A stretch of DNA of 64,000 nt from Ascidia mentula (lineage: Eukaryota > Chordata > Ascidiacea > Phlebobranchia > Ascidiidae): the NCBI GenBank assembly GCA_947561715.1, contig OX387198.1, positions 5,952,001 through 6,016,000 on the forward strand. Reading direction: 5' to 3'. Positions within the stretch are counted from its first letter, which is position 1; each line of letters opens with the position of its first letter. The notes under the pieces are model-generated. The model worked only from the letters and a program-made list of their open reading frames with translations. It ran no database searches and was not told the DNA's origin. Shown here in pieces: positions 37,299 through 48,601 of this stretch. The position numbers were made by a program, and so were the translations under genes.

Positions 37299-38126
37299 CG
37301 TCATTACTTTTCTTCATTTGTTTTTATATCATTTATGGTTGCAAAGATAGCTTATCTTTAAGTGGATTAAAAGACAATGTGGGCATATTTTTTCAATGCA
37401 AAACATTTTTGTCGTTATTTTGCATTGCGTGCAATTTGTGGCATAATTTTATTCACATAGCGTTCGTTGCAGCAAAACTCAACTTCAATACTGCTATATT
37501 TAAATTGTCAATTGCTAGTGACGTGTTAAGTTAATCAGAACAAAATAGTTTTTCGTATCTCGACCTGGGCAAAACTGAACACTGGATGTTGATAAAGAGA
37601 CGAACAAAATCTTGTTTTGCTCATAAACTAATGATCAATTTCTTTAATGTTTTCCTAATATAAATTCTTTCTAGATGACAAAAATAATTCTGTAACACAT
37701 TTTTCGTTCCGGGATACACAATTTTTATTCCTGAAACAGAACTTTTGAGAGCATATTACACCAGTCATTTAACCGTACGAAATTCTAAGCAGTGCAAATA
37801 AATGAGGTTACGGGCATTTACAATGAGCTGTAAATAATATATATTGTGTTTAAACCCGTATGTTCCAATGTTGTCATTGGACAAAGCAGAGGGTATTTAT
37901 TAAAAAGCGTGACGTTTCGATTAAGGTCGCTCTGGATCCAACTGTTTGTTTTGACCTTTTTCACATGCTGTAACCGGGCTGTAACTTTCACAGCCTTCTA
38001 TACTCCCACAGGAAACTGCGTGACGAGTGGGTGCGCCGTTGGAGTTTATACAAGGATGCGAATACGTTTGTGTGGCCAATAGCTGAATACTAACGCCATA
38101 GTTTTGCATGGTTTGTCTTACCACAG
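37299..38126. other. 3' flank of the 34542 copy, with phosphatase intron relic
   Basis: No gene. Part of 37300-37550 is repeated at 48084-48265. 37960-38050 resembles intron 12 of the phosphatase gene near 29650-29700 ('CACAGGAAACTGYGT'), so DNA from a phosphatase copy starts here. Confidence 0.5.
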
Positions 38127-38223
38127 GTTCTAAATAAACAAAGCAAGGATGGCCAGCAGGCTCATACGGTTTCACAACTTCCCTAGAACGCCACGCGAAA
38201 CAGATACAAAAATATTTACCTGT
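38127..38223 (+). pseudogene. Relic of phosphatase juxtamembrane exon 13, with stop
   Basis: Exactly 97 bp, as in exon 13 of both phosphatase genes, still flanked by AG and GTAAGT. It reads 'KQSKDGQQAHTVSQLP', then TAG at 38184-38186 where the intact genes have Glu, then '[11 protein letters not shown]'. No other phosphatase exon follows nearby. The copy at 48366 has the same TAG, so the mutation came before that duplication. Confidence 0.8.
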
Positions 38224-39213
38224 GTAAGTGACAAAGAGCGATACATTTATCACAACAACCTTGCTTGTGATAACACTTATAAAAAAACAGTGCATGGTCA
38301 ATATGCCTTCGAAATCCACAACGTTTTGACAAAAATGAAACGAAACCAAAAGATACGTTGAATGATCTCAATGTTCATAGCCTCGTTAATCGTTTGCCAT
38401 CGCAGTATTTTGACCAGGTCATGAAAGTTTATTGGGTTTACCGTAACCAGGGCAGGTTCCAGGAAATGCGAGATCCGATTACAAAAATGAAAGGAGGCCC
38501 TGCGGTTTCACATGAGAAAGATTACTCTGGTAAATTTACTTGCAACCAATCACATAATATTACTCTTTTTTACCTTTATGTTGTAAGAGAAATTCGTCAA
38601 ATTGCCACAGATTTACAATATTATTACTTTATATTGTAAATCTGTGGCAATCATGATGTTATTTTACGTTTTTTTGACAAGGCAAAATGACACCCATTCA
38701 ACTATACGCTGCTGTACATAGCAAAATGTTTTCAGGCATTTGACCTTTGTGTATTGGGAAGGGAAGTTTTCTAGTATTGACAAATGGTTAATGAGTGTTT
38801 TTCTCAGGCGATGACGCAAACGTGATTTCCCGGTTGCAGAGGCAACTGACCTGCGTAGCGCGGTATCTTCTAGTGTAAGGAAGTAAAGTTAAAGTATAGT
38901 GCTTGCGACACTTGCAGCGTAAGCTATGCGTAGTGTTAGGCGGGAAGCAAAACCAGCGAAAACTCCTAGAGTAAGGCATTGTTTTGTTTTGTTCGGAAGA
39001 GCTGTAGCGACAAAAGGTCAACAGGCATGCAACGTTTTGCAACTAGGAGTGAAGTTGTTGCTTATTTGATGGTACCAGACAATAAAATTCATATATTACA
39101 TCACCAAGCATGTAATATATAAAATGTAATATATGAAACGTAATATATAAAAGAGACATTACACTAACGTAATTTTATGTTTTACAGAATGTAATGTAAC
39201 ATTGTGAGACAAG
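38224..39213. other. Intergenic, unrecognised open frame and promoter side
   Basis: An open stretch at about 38358-38530 ends at a good donor (GTAAAT) but matches nothing I recognise. A hairpin follows (annotated). Near 38801 is a weakened copy of the NRF1-like block. 39095-39160 is an AT-rich run of repeated 'TAATATATRAAA' units. Confidence 0.4.
38601..38651. repeat. Perfect 21-bp-arm hairpin
   Basis: Arms 38601-38621 and 38631-38651 are exact reverse complements with a 9-bp loop (TATTACTTT). It could be the remains of a foldback element or an RNA hairpin. It is not followed by a T-run and does not sit at the end of a known gene. Confidence 0.8.
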
Positions 39214-42200
39214 ATGTTTTGTAAATTTGCATTTGCTCTGTTACTTTTTGGAATAACATTTGTGCCAAAGGTTACAGCTGGTAAGCCTTTATCGAAACAA
39301 ACAACAGAAATAATATTTGAAATCATCTCCTAACTGTAAAAAATGGTCATAGTATATAAATAACTTTTTTAGATTGTGGTCTCACTTCAACGGTTTTAAA
39401 TGACACCGTATTAACTTTGTCCGATGAACTCGTTGATGCGAATGCTGCACAAGAGAAATGTTCGTTGCTTGGTGGAAATCTAACCATGACTGATGACCAA
39501 AATATCAACGAGTCGTTAATTCGGTTAATGACAGATAAATATACATCAGGTACGCTGTGAGAGCCTATTTAAATGGAAGCCGTATCAATACATTTGTACA
39601 AACTAACAGTTAATTGTCAAAAGGTTTAACACGAGTTTGGACTTTCTACGACTTTGTGGACGGGGAAAGGTTTAGATTTCAAAAAACTCCCGACGAGTTC
39701 GATTACTGGAAAAGTGCGAAAAAACTTGTACCTCCAGTTCTCTGGTACCTGGATTTATCTACAAGGTAAATGTCAAAACAATAACAATCTAGGGAATATT
39801 TTGACACATTTATTGATCAACAACTTCGTTAGTTGTTCGTGGAGAGGAAAAATATCCGTAAAATTCCGTCCATGTAATTGTTTGTGTTCTTTAGAAAAAC
39901 AACAATGAGCCCAGTCGAAGTTTTTTTCTGTGAAGCACCTGAGTGGTCAAGAAAAAAATGGGGAGTGGGTGTTGGCAAGAATTGCGCGGGGAGTGGTGAG
40001 TAAACGTTACTACTTCACTAACGTAATGTTCCAATTTAAGGCATGTTGTTTGTACAAGTGGTTGTAAAACGTTACTTTTTGTGCATTGTTTCAGGTTGGG
40101 AATTGCGCTTTTCTTTGTTTGCTTCAGAAAAACAACAAGCAGGATTTAAGCAAATATATTTATATCAAAGTGAAATCATGGGATATCAAATGTTAAGAAG
40201 TGTCAACAGCTCATACAGAACGTTCGTTGTTTTCCGTAAATCTGCATTTATCCCGGGTAACATTTTAACTCGTTTGAAAAATCACAAATAAGATGTATTT
40301 ATTGTTCACAGACATCAATGTTATGATCGGGGCTCGTCACCATTCCCAACTTATTGGTTGGTTTTGGAGCGACGGATCTCCTGCAAACTACTCTGCTTCC
40401 AATGTTACATCCTGCCAGCAGGGAGCGCTCCATCATGGAGATGGCTGGGAGAAATCGAGTGTCGATTGCGTGGGACAACCAGCTTACTACGCCTGTCAAA
40501 TGAAACGCAAGTGCTTTTGCAATCAAATACTAAAATAGATTGTTTCAGACGCATTGTTTAAAATAATAGCGGTGTTTCATGTTGAAACGTGCATATATTA
40601 CTAATTGTAATACTAATTGATTCAACGTTTGCCCATTTGTTTGTAGTTGTCGTGTTTGTGAAAAAATATCCGTGCAATTCTTCTATTGCTGATATAACTT
40701 GGAGCGGACTGGAGCAATTTATTGGAAGTCAAAACCTTTCGGCCGAGGTAACTTTAACTACAGTGCATTGGTAATATTCGCTGATGGGCGAAAACTTGTT
40801 GCAGCTTTCGTATTTTTTTTTGTTTTTCAGATGGAAATTACCGTGGTTGAGATGCGACAGACTTTTTACGTGCCGTATGCTAATCTATCGATTCAAATCG
40901 AAAATTTAAACATCTCCACGACCTACAATATCAGGGTTGATACAAATCGAAAATCGTTTACCTCTGTGCCGTAATGTCTTTACACAATGCCATACAATAT
41001 AGAAATGTAATTCGAACCCCAGACATGTACCAATAATAATGCCTTCTTTTTGTCTGCAGGTCTCAGCATTTCTAACCGGTTGCGTAAAAACAAATGTCTC
41101 CACTGTACTTGAGATTTCGACTTCGGGTATTCCCCCAGAAAGCTGCTTTCCGCAAGGTAACAATACCACAAGATTATTTCTTGCGCTTTTTTACCATTGA
41201 TTGTGCCCTGGCAGACACTACCGTCGAGTCCGGTAGCAAAACTATCGTCGAGTCCGGTAGCAACACTACTGCAGCAATCTCCACCAACAATTCACCCACA
41301 GTGATGTTGGTTTGCATAATATTAGCTCTTTTCATTATTGTGGGAATCATTGTCGGATTCTGGTACTACAGGCGAAGGTGGAGATCATACTATTTTGTAG
41401 ACAAATTTTGTAGACGTTGCCATTAATGATCTGTGACAATTGATCCCTTATTTTAATTAAATCATAAAGTAAGGCGTATCACTGCCTTGTTGCTAAGTTT
41501 TCTTTTTCGATATTTTGATTCAAAACAAAAGTGCCATTATTTACCTTTATCAGACAATATCGGCAAACGAAATCGGATGCAATAGAAATTACAACAACGC
41601 CTCCTCTTGGCCATGGTGAAGGTACGGCGTTTTTCATTTCTCTGTCTGCAACCTATTTGTGTACATTACAGCAAACATCGAACATCTTAAAACTGCATAA
41701 GAAATATTTGTAACTTTGCATCAAAACGCACAGCAAATGGAAAGGCAAAAATTCTGTATTCTGCTTTTGTTTTTTGTTCAGATGCGTCTCAGTCCAACGG
41801 CATTTACCAAAACGTCTCGTTCGTGGTCGACGCTACTAGTAAGAACAATCCTAAATCTAGAGGGCTTTTTAGCGTTTACCAGAAAAATGCTGCGGCGGGT
41901 TTTCGTTTTTTCAAAGGAGAGTTTCAAGTAAGTTGATCCACAAACGAAGCTATTTGCTTTACTGTTTTAATGCGAAAGAACCGCCCATTCTTAATCTTAA
42001 AGAAGAGGGAATGCAATGTTTTTATCACAAAACTTTAAGTGTATACCTACCAAAAATAGAAGATGCCAGAAAGAAATTTAATGGAATACGATGTTCGATA
42101 GCGGTGTGGTTTTATACTAGGACTAGACTGTACTAATTACAGGAAGTTGACAAACAAAGCAAGGATAGACAACAATCTTATACGGTTTCGCAACTTCCCG

Positions 42201-45200
42201 AAAACGCCACGCGAAACAGATACAAAAATATTTACCCGTGTAAGTGACAAAAATGACTCAAAACAATTTTGCTGTAGTTATTGATGCAATCCTGTTACAG
42301 ACGATCATGCCCGAGTAATATTGAAGGAAAAGGAAGACAACGATTACATCAACGCTGCTTATATACCGGGTTACAGCAACAAGAAGAAGTTCATCGCTAC
42401 CCAAGGGCCTAAGCAGGAGACGATCAATGATTTCTGGCTGATGGTTTGGCAAGAAAACTCAACAATAATTGTGATGCTCACTGGTCTGATGGAAAAGGGA
42501 AAGGTTGGTCCTCTAACGTGATCGGGCCAAGACTGGCATTTGTATACGTCCTAGATCAAAATGCCACCAAATCCTCGGAACCTATACACGTGCATAAACA
42601 AGAAAGCGAACGTAACGTAAATATTGGAAACCGCTTCGCCGTGAAATTTCTTTTTCGAACATTAGCTCTTGTCAGTTTTTATGAGACAAACATCCCCTTT
42701 TATTTGCAATTCCCCCTTCAGTGACGATTAGAATTAAGTTGACATTCAAATCTGTTTCTAGTCAAAATGCGAACAATATTGGCCCAACGTCGGTTCTCAC
42801 CTAGAAGTAACCCCAGGTTTAAAAGTACAAGCACAGCAAGAAGTGCTTTTGGGTGGAATCTACGAAAGGAAGTTTCTACTGTGGCACGAAGAGGTAACAC
42901 ATTTTGTAATTAATCGCTGAATACAAACCCGAAACTCATTGTTTTCTTTGTAGTTTGCATCCATAGAAGTAAGTGTTTTCTCACAACCTGAAAGTATTGT
43001 GCTATGTCCACTGACATGGAAAGTATTGTCTTATGTCTGCTGACATAGAAAGTATTGTGTTATGTTTACTGGCATTAAAAATACTGTGTTTGTACACCGA
43101 GGTTGCACGTCACGAGACCTTTCTTACAAGTACATCCGCTTATAGTGCGGGTTGTGTATTAACAACGTTATTCAAAATATTTCAGGAAAAACGTATCGTT
43201 ACCCAACTCCAATACACAACCTGGCCAGACCATGGAGTTCCTGTCACTACAACAAACATGATCTACCTACGTAAGATGGTGGAAGATTTGCACAAGACTT
43301 CAGCTCCTGTAATTGTTCACTGCAGGTAGAGCAACACATAAAGTTTTAGGTTTTGAACCGTATCCGAGTAGAATGTTGCGCTGCAAGAAGCATTACTGTG
43401 ATAGAATTTTAGTATATGGCTCGTGTAAAAATTGCTTCTTTGGTAGCCTATATGTTGTTTGGGGTTGTCTAAACCTGCTTCAATGTAACCGAATGCTGCT
43501 TCAATAATGTACGATAACCCGCGTTGGTGTTTTAGTGCTGGTGTTGGTCGGTCTGGAACTTATATTGCCATGGACAGCCTGTTTCACGAATTGGACGACA
43601 AAGGAAATGTCGACGTCCCGCAGACTGTACTACGGATGAGGACAAATAGAATCGACATGATTCAGAACCTGGTACATAAATCTACCGCAAAGGCATAGTA
43701 TTCTAAAAATAAACGTACTTTCGTTTACAGAAACAATACATATTCCTGTATAAGTTGTTAGTGGAACGAGAGGGTCTAGAAGTGGAAACAGACAGAGATG
43801 TAATTGAACTTCAGTCAATGAGTTCTGATGAAATGTAAGAACCCAATAAAAAATATTGGCTAAGAGTGTGATAATTTATTGCCTGATCCGGTGGCTCATC
43901 AATCTGTTTAATTTGCTTAATGTGTCCGAATTCAATGCTAATTATAACTTTACACGTGAATTTTTAGGACAATGATGCAAAAATCTGAGTACAAAGCCTT
44001 GTCTGGTTGGCGATACGGAGAGGGTTGGCTTGAAGGAACCCCCGACTTAACCACTTGTATGATTACATTTAATTTATGCCTTTTTTAATGACTAACATTA
44101 TTTACACATACAAATGTAGACAAAAACACTGCCCTCGGAATTTGGGATGAAGATATTAACGGAGTGAGACATTTCAATGTATCGTTCATAAAGGTAAAAA
44201 AACATTCGGTTTGGCAAATAATTTCACATACAAGCAAGTATGCCATATTTGTTAGGAACAAGACACTTCAGAGTGTTTCATAGCTGCCCAAATTCCACCA
44301 AATGACCAGATGGAGTTATTTTGGAAAATGGCTGTACAAAATGGCACGCGTACGGTTGTGGATTTGAACATGGCATTTCAGGTACAACCGGTTTAAACTT
44401 TAGAAACAAAGGGAGTTTTATCTATGTATACATTTTATATAGGTGTCCAAAGACAAACCTTTACGTTGCGGTGAAGTTACCCTTACTGTTGAGCAACTCA
44501 CGGAATATCACCCGTATAAAATGGCCACACTCATGATTTCATCGTCATCGAAATCCTTTGTAAGATTGAAGGAAACGAAACTAGGCTACTGTTATAGAAA
44601 CAATAGGGCCAATAACGATAAGTGAGCGACAGGCAATGCCATCGTGTTTTAATCGCCTGACTGGTTCTCCTCCAAACCGTCACTATAGTCACCCAGCTGA
44701 TGAAATCTATTAGACCCAGAAACAGAGGCACTGTCTTTAACTAATATTGCCTAATATTCTTACATTACTATATCATACATTAGGTTTATAGGCTTCCCAG
44801 CGATGGCATTGCAGCTTAGTTAAGTCAGCCACTTTTTTTCTGACAAGTCGGAGCACTGCGTTACTATTACAAAATTTATTTTGCGTACCTTATATCGTTT
44901 ACCCTAAACACTCAGGTTGACCAGCCGATGACATTCATACAAGTAAAGGGATGGAGTGAAGTTAAGAAACCACCAAAAGAAGTGGAGTTTGTTGAAGTGA
45001 TTGAAGCCGTGCAAGGGATAAAGAGAGATAGCAACCGTCGTTGTGTGTTGGTCATGTGCAGGTGAACTAACAGGGCCCAGAATATAGCTTTTAAATTAAA
45101 GAGGCATTCTATGATATCCAGTCATTGTAGGAATTTCAGCAAATGAACGATTTTCAAATGTTATGCGTGTAATACCTATTTTGTAGCAATGGCAGAACGA

Positions 45201-45473
45201 GGACTGGTACTTTTATTGCTCTGACAAGAATCCTTGAACGCCTTAAGACTCAAAAACGAGTGGATGTTTTCCGAACTGTAAAAGACTTACGAGACATGCG
45301 ACCAAACATGCTGGATGACAAAGTAGGCCAATTGTTTCGTATTTCCCTGTTTCGTTATTAGCTGGCTGGATTATCTTGTTTACCATTTATTGTCTAAGGA
45401 GCTCTACGTGTATTGCTACTCTGTGGTTCTGAAGTATCTGGATGGTTTCAGCACATACTCCAACTACAAATGA
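39214..45473 (+). CDS. Receptor protein tyrosine phosphatase with lectin-like/FN3 ectodomain (copy 2)
   Basis: Twenty-five exons, 1032 residues: 39214-39280, 39373-39549, 39624-39765, 39895-39995, 40095-40256, 40312-40506, 40647-40747, 40831-40935, 41060-41156, 41215-41377, 41554-41621, 41782-41927, 42143-42239, 42301-42503, 42762-42893, 43186-43325, 43536-43671, 43731-43834, 43968-44056, 44120-44193, 44256-44381, 44443-44559, 44916-45061, 45187-45322 and 45399-45473. Same order as the 26468 gene. The stalk carries a repeat ('[17 protein letters not shown]') in place of the Asn runs. Juxtamembrane '[10 protein letters not shown]' is a possible tyrosine site. D1 is complete ('TTWPDHGVP' Asp about 667; '[10 protein letters not shown]' Cys about 698). 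D2 keeps Cys in '[10 protein letters not shown]' but has 'GWSEV' for WPD, so it is probably a pseudophosphatase. Intron 6 appears to use a GC donor (40507). No break found. Confidence 0.85.
42990..43085. repeat. 29-bp minisatellite in intron 15 of the 39214 gene
   Basis: Three diverged tandem units starting 'GAAAGTATTGT' at 42990, 43019 and 43048. The other phosphatase gene lacks it at this place. Confidence 0.7.
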
Positions 45474-46178
45474 AAGGACTTTTTTCATACATGCTGTTTT
45501 GTTATCTTTTTACAACTATTCGAACATTTTTGAGAAAATATTATCGTCCTGCTTTTTGTACAATCCTCTGTAAATTTTAAATGTCAATTGCGATAAAAGT
45601 TACCACTGTTTTACACAATGCAAATAATCCCTTCAGTTACGATCCTTTTTTTTTGTTCAAACGCTTTCTTTTTTTATTGTGTGCTTGTAAAAATAATTTT
45701 CTACTGTACGTTGAACTGTTGTCGTGCATGTGAAATTAATGTGGTCATATTTTGTTGCACTGCCTTGACTGGATTTCGAATTGGCACTCGACCATATAGT
45801 AAACCTGTTTAACTTCCATTTATAAGAACAATATGGTCGCAAGTAAGTTGTGTTCGGGGATTAATGAAAAAATATAGCGTTCGCAACCAGGAGAGCAACG
45901 AGATTTTGCTGTTGGTCAAACATAATGCGTTGTAGGAAGGCGAAAAAATGTCGGTAAACCCATACCACATACCCGCAACAAAGACAAAAGACTAAATATC
46001 TTAACGTCACTTACTGTTCGCCATGCAAAATATTGGACAATTTTCAGAAAAACAGCAAAACTTTCGTAACGCACGGTCAACGATAATGAGTTGAAATCAA
46101 GTCGTTAGCATACAAGAGAAACCTACGTACCCTGGCACAGCACCATCGCAGACTGATTAATTGTGCCCAAATGTCGCC
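45474..46178. other. Intergenic, nothing recognised
   Basis: 3' flank of the phosphatase gene and left flank of the retroelement fragment. Short frames only. Confidence 0.45.
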
Positions 46179-46589
46179 CTATCCCGAAAACACGTCACGT
46201 TTCGCTAGTTTTGTAATTGTGGAACACGAGTTACTCGAGATTAATCGTGTATTTGGAAAAAAAGATATGTAAACGAATTCACGTGCGGATTCGCCAGGTA
46301 ATTGCACGCGCCTTATCAGCTCTGCGCGTCGGCGCTCTGCGTGTTGACCAGTAGCCCTTTGGCGCAATGCGCGTTCTTTGAGGTCCTTATAGGAAACCTC
46401 GAACAAGTTTGCGTCTTTTTCTTGTCTTGTCCATTTCAAGTCGTTGTCAATGCTTGCCAGGAACAGGTGTCGTTTCATTTCTTCTGAGGCCTCGACGCTC
46501 GTACAATATGACTCAAATACATTAAAATACTGTCCTAGGTCAGCTCCCGGCCGTAAAGGCGGAGGTTGCATTAAAACATTAAAAGCCAT
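46179..46589 (-). mobile_element. Truncated gag-like ORF of an LTR retrotransposon
   Basis: Minus-strand ORF of 136 residues. It has the pattern of a Ty3/Gypsy-type gag N-terminal/capsid region: 'LGQYFNVFESYC', 'EMKRHLFLASI', 'YKDLKERAL', then 'RVQLPGESAREFVY', the common 'R.Q..GES...FV' motif. Family-like sequence stops near 46280; the remaining residues look like unrelated read-through. No protease, reverse transcriptase or integrase is present, so the element is deleted just inside gag. Family assignment is by pattern only. Confidence 0.65.
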
Positions 46590-46699
46590 TGTTAAGAAAA
46601 ACCAACCTTTAAAATATCATAAAACCAAAATACACGTAGGGAGTCTTCCCAGTAAAACCAGCCGGGTGTGGTGATAGGGTCCTGGCGTGCTCGCCAAGT

Positions 46700-47339
46700 T
46701 GTTACGGAATTATTTCGGCAGCTTTGCAATTAAGCGGTTAGATGTTTTTGGGTGGCGATGTTATCCCCCAATTAACCCTGCTACCTAATTAGGTACTTTG
46801 CACAAAACTGCCTCCCTAATTCTGATACTGCCCAGAACCCTGCAATAACGGCTCACCACAAAGCAAAAGTAACCCAGGCTGATTTAACTTATTGGACGTC
46901 GTGTTAAACTCAAAGCGACTTAAAAACAATACAAGACATTCTGGCAAAGATCCCGACAACTCACACAACAACGAGATGTTCACAACGCGACGCCCAGAAG
47001 AAGACTCGCACGTTTTAGGGAAATCGTTCGCAGCACCAAAAACACTAACCAATCAGGATGCGCCTTTCCGACACGCGGCACATCCGGGGCATACAAAAAT
47101 AAACGGAGCGTAAAATAATAGGAAGAAGAGGGGAGACGGAGGTAATAAAATAGTGTGGTGAAAATAGGTGCGAGACTTAAAAGCAATATATGTGGGTAAA
47201 ACAATGTAATATATAAAGTGGTAACAACGAAAGAAAACAGTGAAATTACAAGGTGCCAGCAAGAAAGGTGAAAACAATGAAATACATACAATAACTAACA
47301 AAAGTGAAAGGTGACGTGAAGGAAAGAAAATTCGTGACA
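46700..47339 (-). mobile_element. LTR of the gag-bearing retroelement
   Basis: On the + strand this starts TGTTACGGAA and ends TTCGTGACA, so the ends are imperfect inverted repeats of the TG...CA type. Beyond 46700, toward gag, the minus strand reads 'TTGGCGAGCACGCCAGG', which is where a primer-binding site would lie. The 640-bp block interrupts sequence that is collinear with 36549 onward: the duplicated segment resumes at 47340 with 'GAGTGGCAACGAAACACC'. A second LTR was not found. Confidence 0.6.
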
Positions 47340-48083
47340 GTTTCGAGTGGCAACGAAACACCCTTTGCCTGTGTGATGTCATAACGTGATATATTTACAA
47401 CCAGGTGCCACAACTCCAAATCAGCGGCCTCTGACCAATCATCACAGCCTTGTGAATTGGTCGATCCACAGAATAGTTCTGCCAATCATTCACATCGCTC
47501 AATCACGAACGAGGGAGTCCACGAAGCACCAATCAGTCAGTAGAATATATACCTACCTCACACTACGCTATAGTTACTAGTTAGTAGCACATTACATGAT
47601 TCCCAATCAGGGTGCGGTGTCGCTCTGAGGTTATATTTTAACCTTCAGGGGTGCCGCGGGATTTTTCTTTATTTTCACAATGGTAATTTTTCACCATACG
47701 GTTTATCGGTTGTGTAATGCTATATCACGATACCATTGTTTATTGTTTATAATGATATTAGCCTCCATCAACAATCAGACATGAAGGCTTATTGCTTCAT
47801 AAGTGGCGGTAGTCGATTGGTTTGACGCCATTGAGAGCCGCAATATCTTCATAAATTCCATAAGGGTTCTGTAATCAAATAAAAGTTAGGAATCAATGTA
47901 GTCGCATATACACCTTGATATTTGTACCTTATACTATGCGTTGTATTTGAGTTAGCGTAATAATGCGGATATTTTGCTTGGCAGAAATTCAAACCAGAAT
48001 ATCCAACATAGGGCTTGGTTACTTATACCAATGTTTCACCTTCGCCCGATGAAACAAACAACGTTTACGAAAGTGTGCAGTGA
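47340..48083 (+). pseudogene. Duplicated alternative ITIM tail, frameshifted
   Basis: Near-identical copy of 36549-37298. Tail exon 11 is at 47405-47535 (131 bp, same donor). The last exon, 47985-48083, has lost 5 bp near its start (AAACCAG for AAACGATACCAG), which shifts the frame; the 'Y.NV' and 'VYESVQ' region is still visible out of frame. No ectodomain or TM exon precedes it, because the retroelement lies on the left. A relic of a segmental duplication. Confidence 0.75.
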
Positions 48084-48365
48084 CGTCATTACTTTTCTTC
48101 ATTTGTTTTTATATCATTTATGGTTGCCAAAGATGCAAAACATTTTTGTCGATATTTTGCATTGCGTGCAATTTGTGTCATAATTTTATTCACATAGCGT
48201 TCGTCGCAGTAAAACTCAATTTCAATACAGATATACTTAAATTTTCGATTGCTAGTGACGTGTGTTAAGTTATTGATTTTTCGAAAAACAAAATATACGA
48301 ATACGTTTGTGCAGACAGTAGTTGCATACTAATGGCATAGTTTTGCATGGTTTGTCTTATCAGAA

Positions 48366-48582
48366 GTTCTAAATAAACTAGGCAAAGATGGTTAGCAGGC
48401 TCATACGGTTTCATACCTTCCCTAGAACGCCACGCAAAACAGATACAAACATATTTACCTGTGTAAGTGACACAGAGAGACACAGTTATCACAACATTTT
48501 GGTTTGAAACAACCATGTTTGTGATATACATTTCACCAACGCTGCTTATATACCGGGTTACAGCAACGAGACGAAGTTCATT
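48366..48582 (+). pseudogene. Phosphatase relic, exon 13 plus start of exon 14
   Basis: 48366-48462 is a 97-bp copy of exon 13 with the same TAG stop as 38127-38223, and its acceptor AG is mutated (GAA precedes it). 48535-48582 matches the '[10 protein letters not shown]' part of exon 14, then breaks straight into intron sequence ahead of an ITIM-receptor FN3 exon. This is a clear recombination junction between a phosphatase copy and an ITIM-receptor copy. Confidence 0.75.
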
Positions 48583-48601
48583 TAACATCAACAATTTGCA
48601 G

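Noticed and set aside
47053..47382. Minus-strand frames of 103-109 codons upstream of gag
   Set aside because: They lie within the LTR and its border, are low complexity (Phe/Leu/Ser) and overlap each other in different frames.
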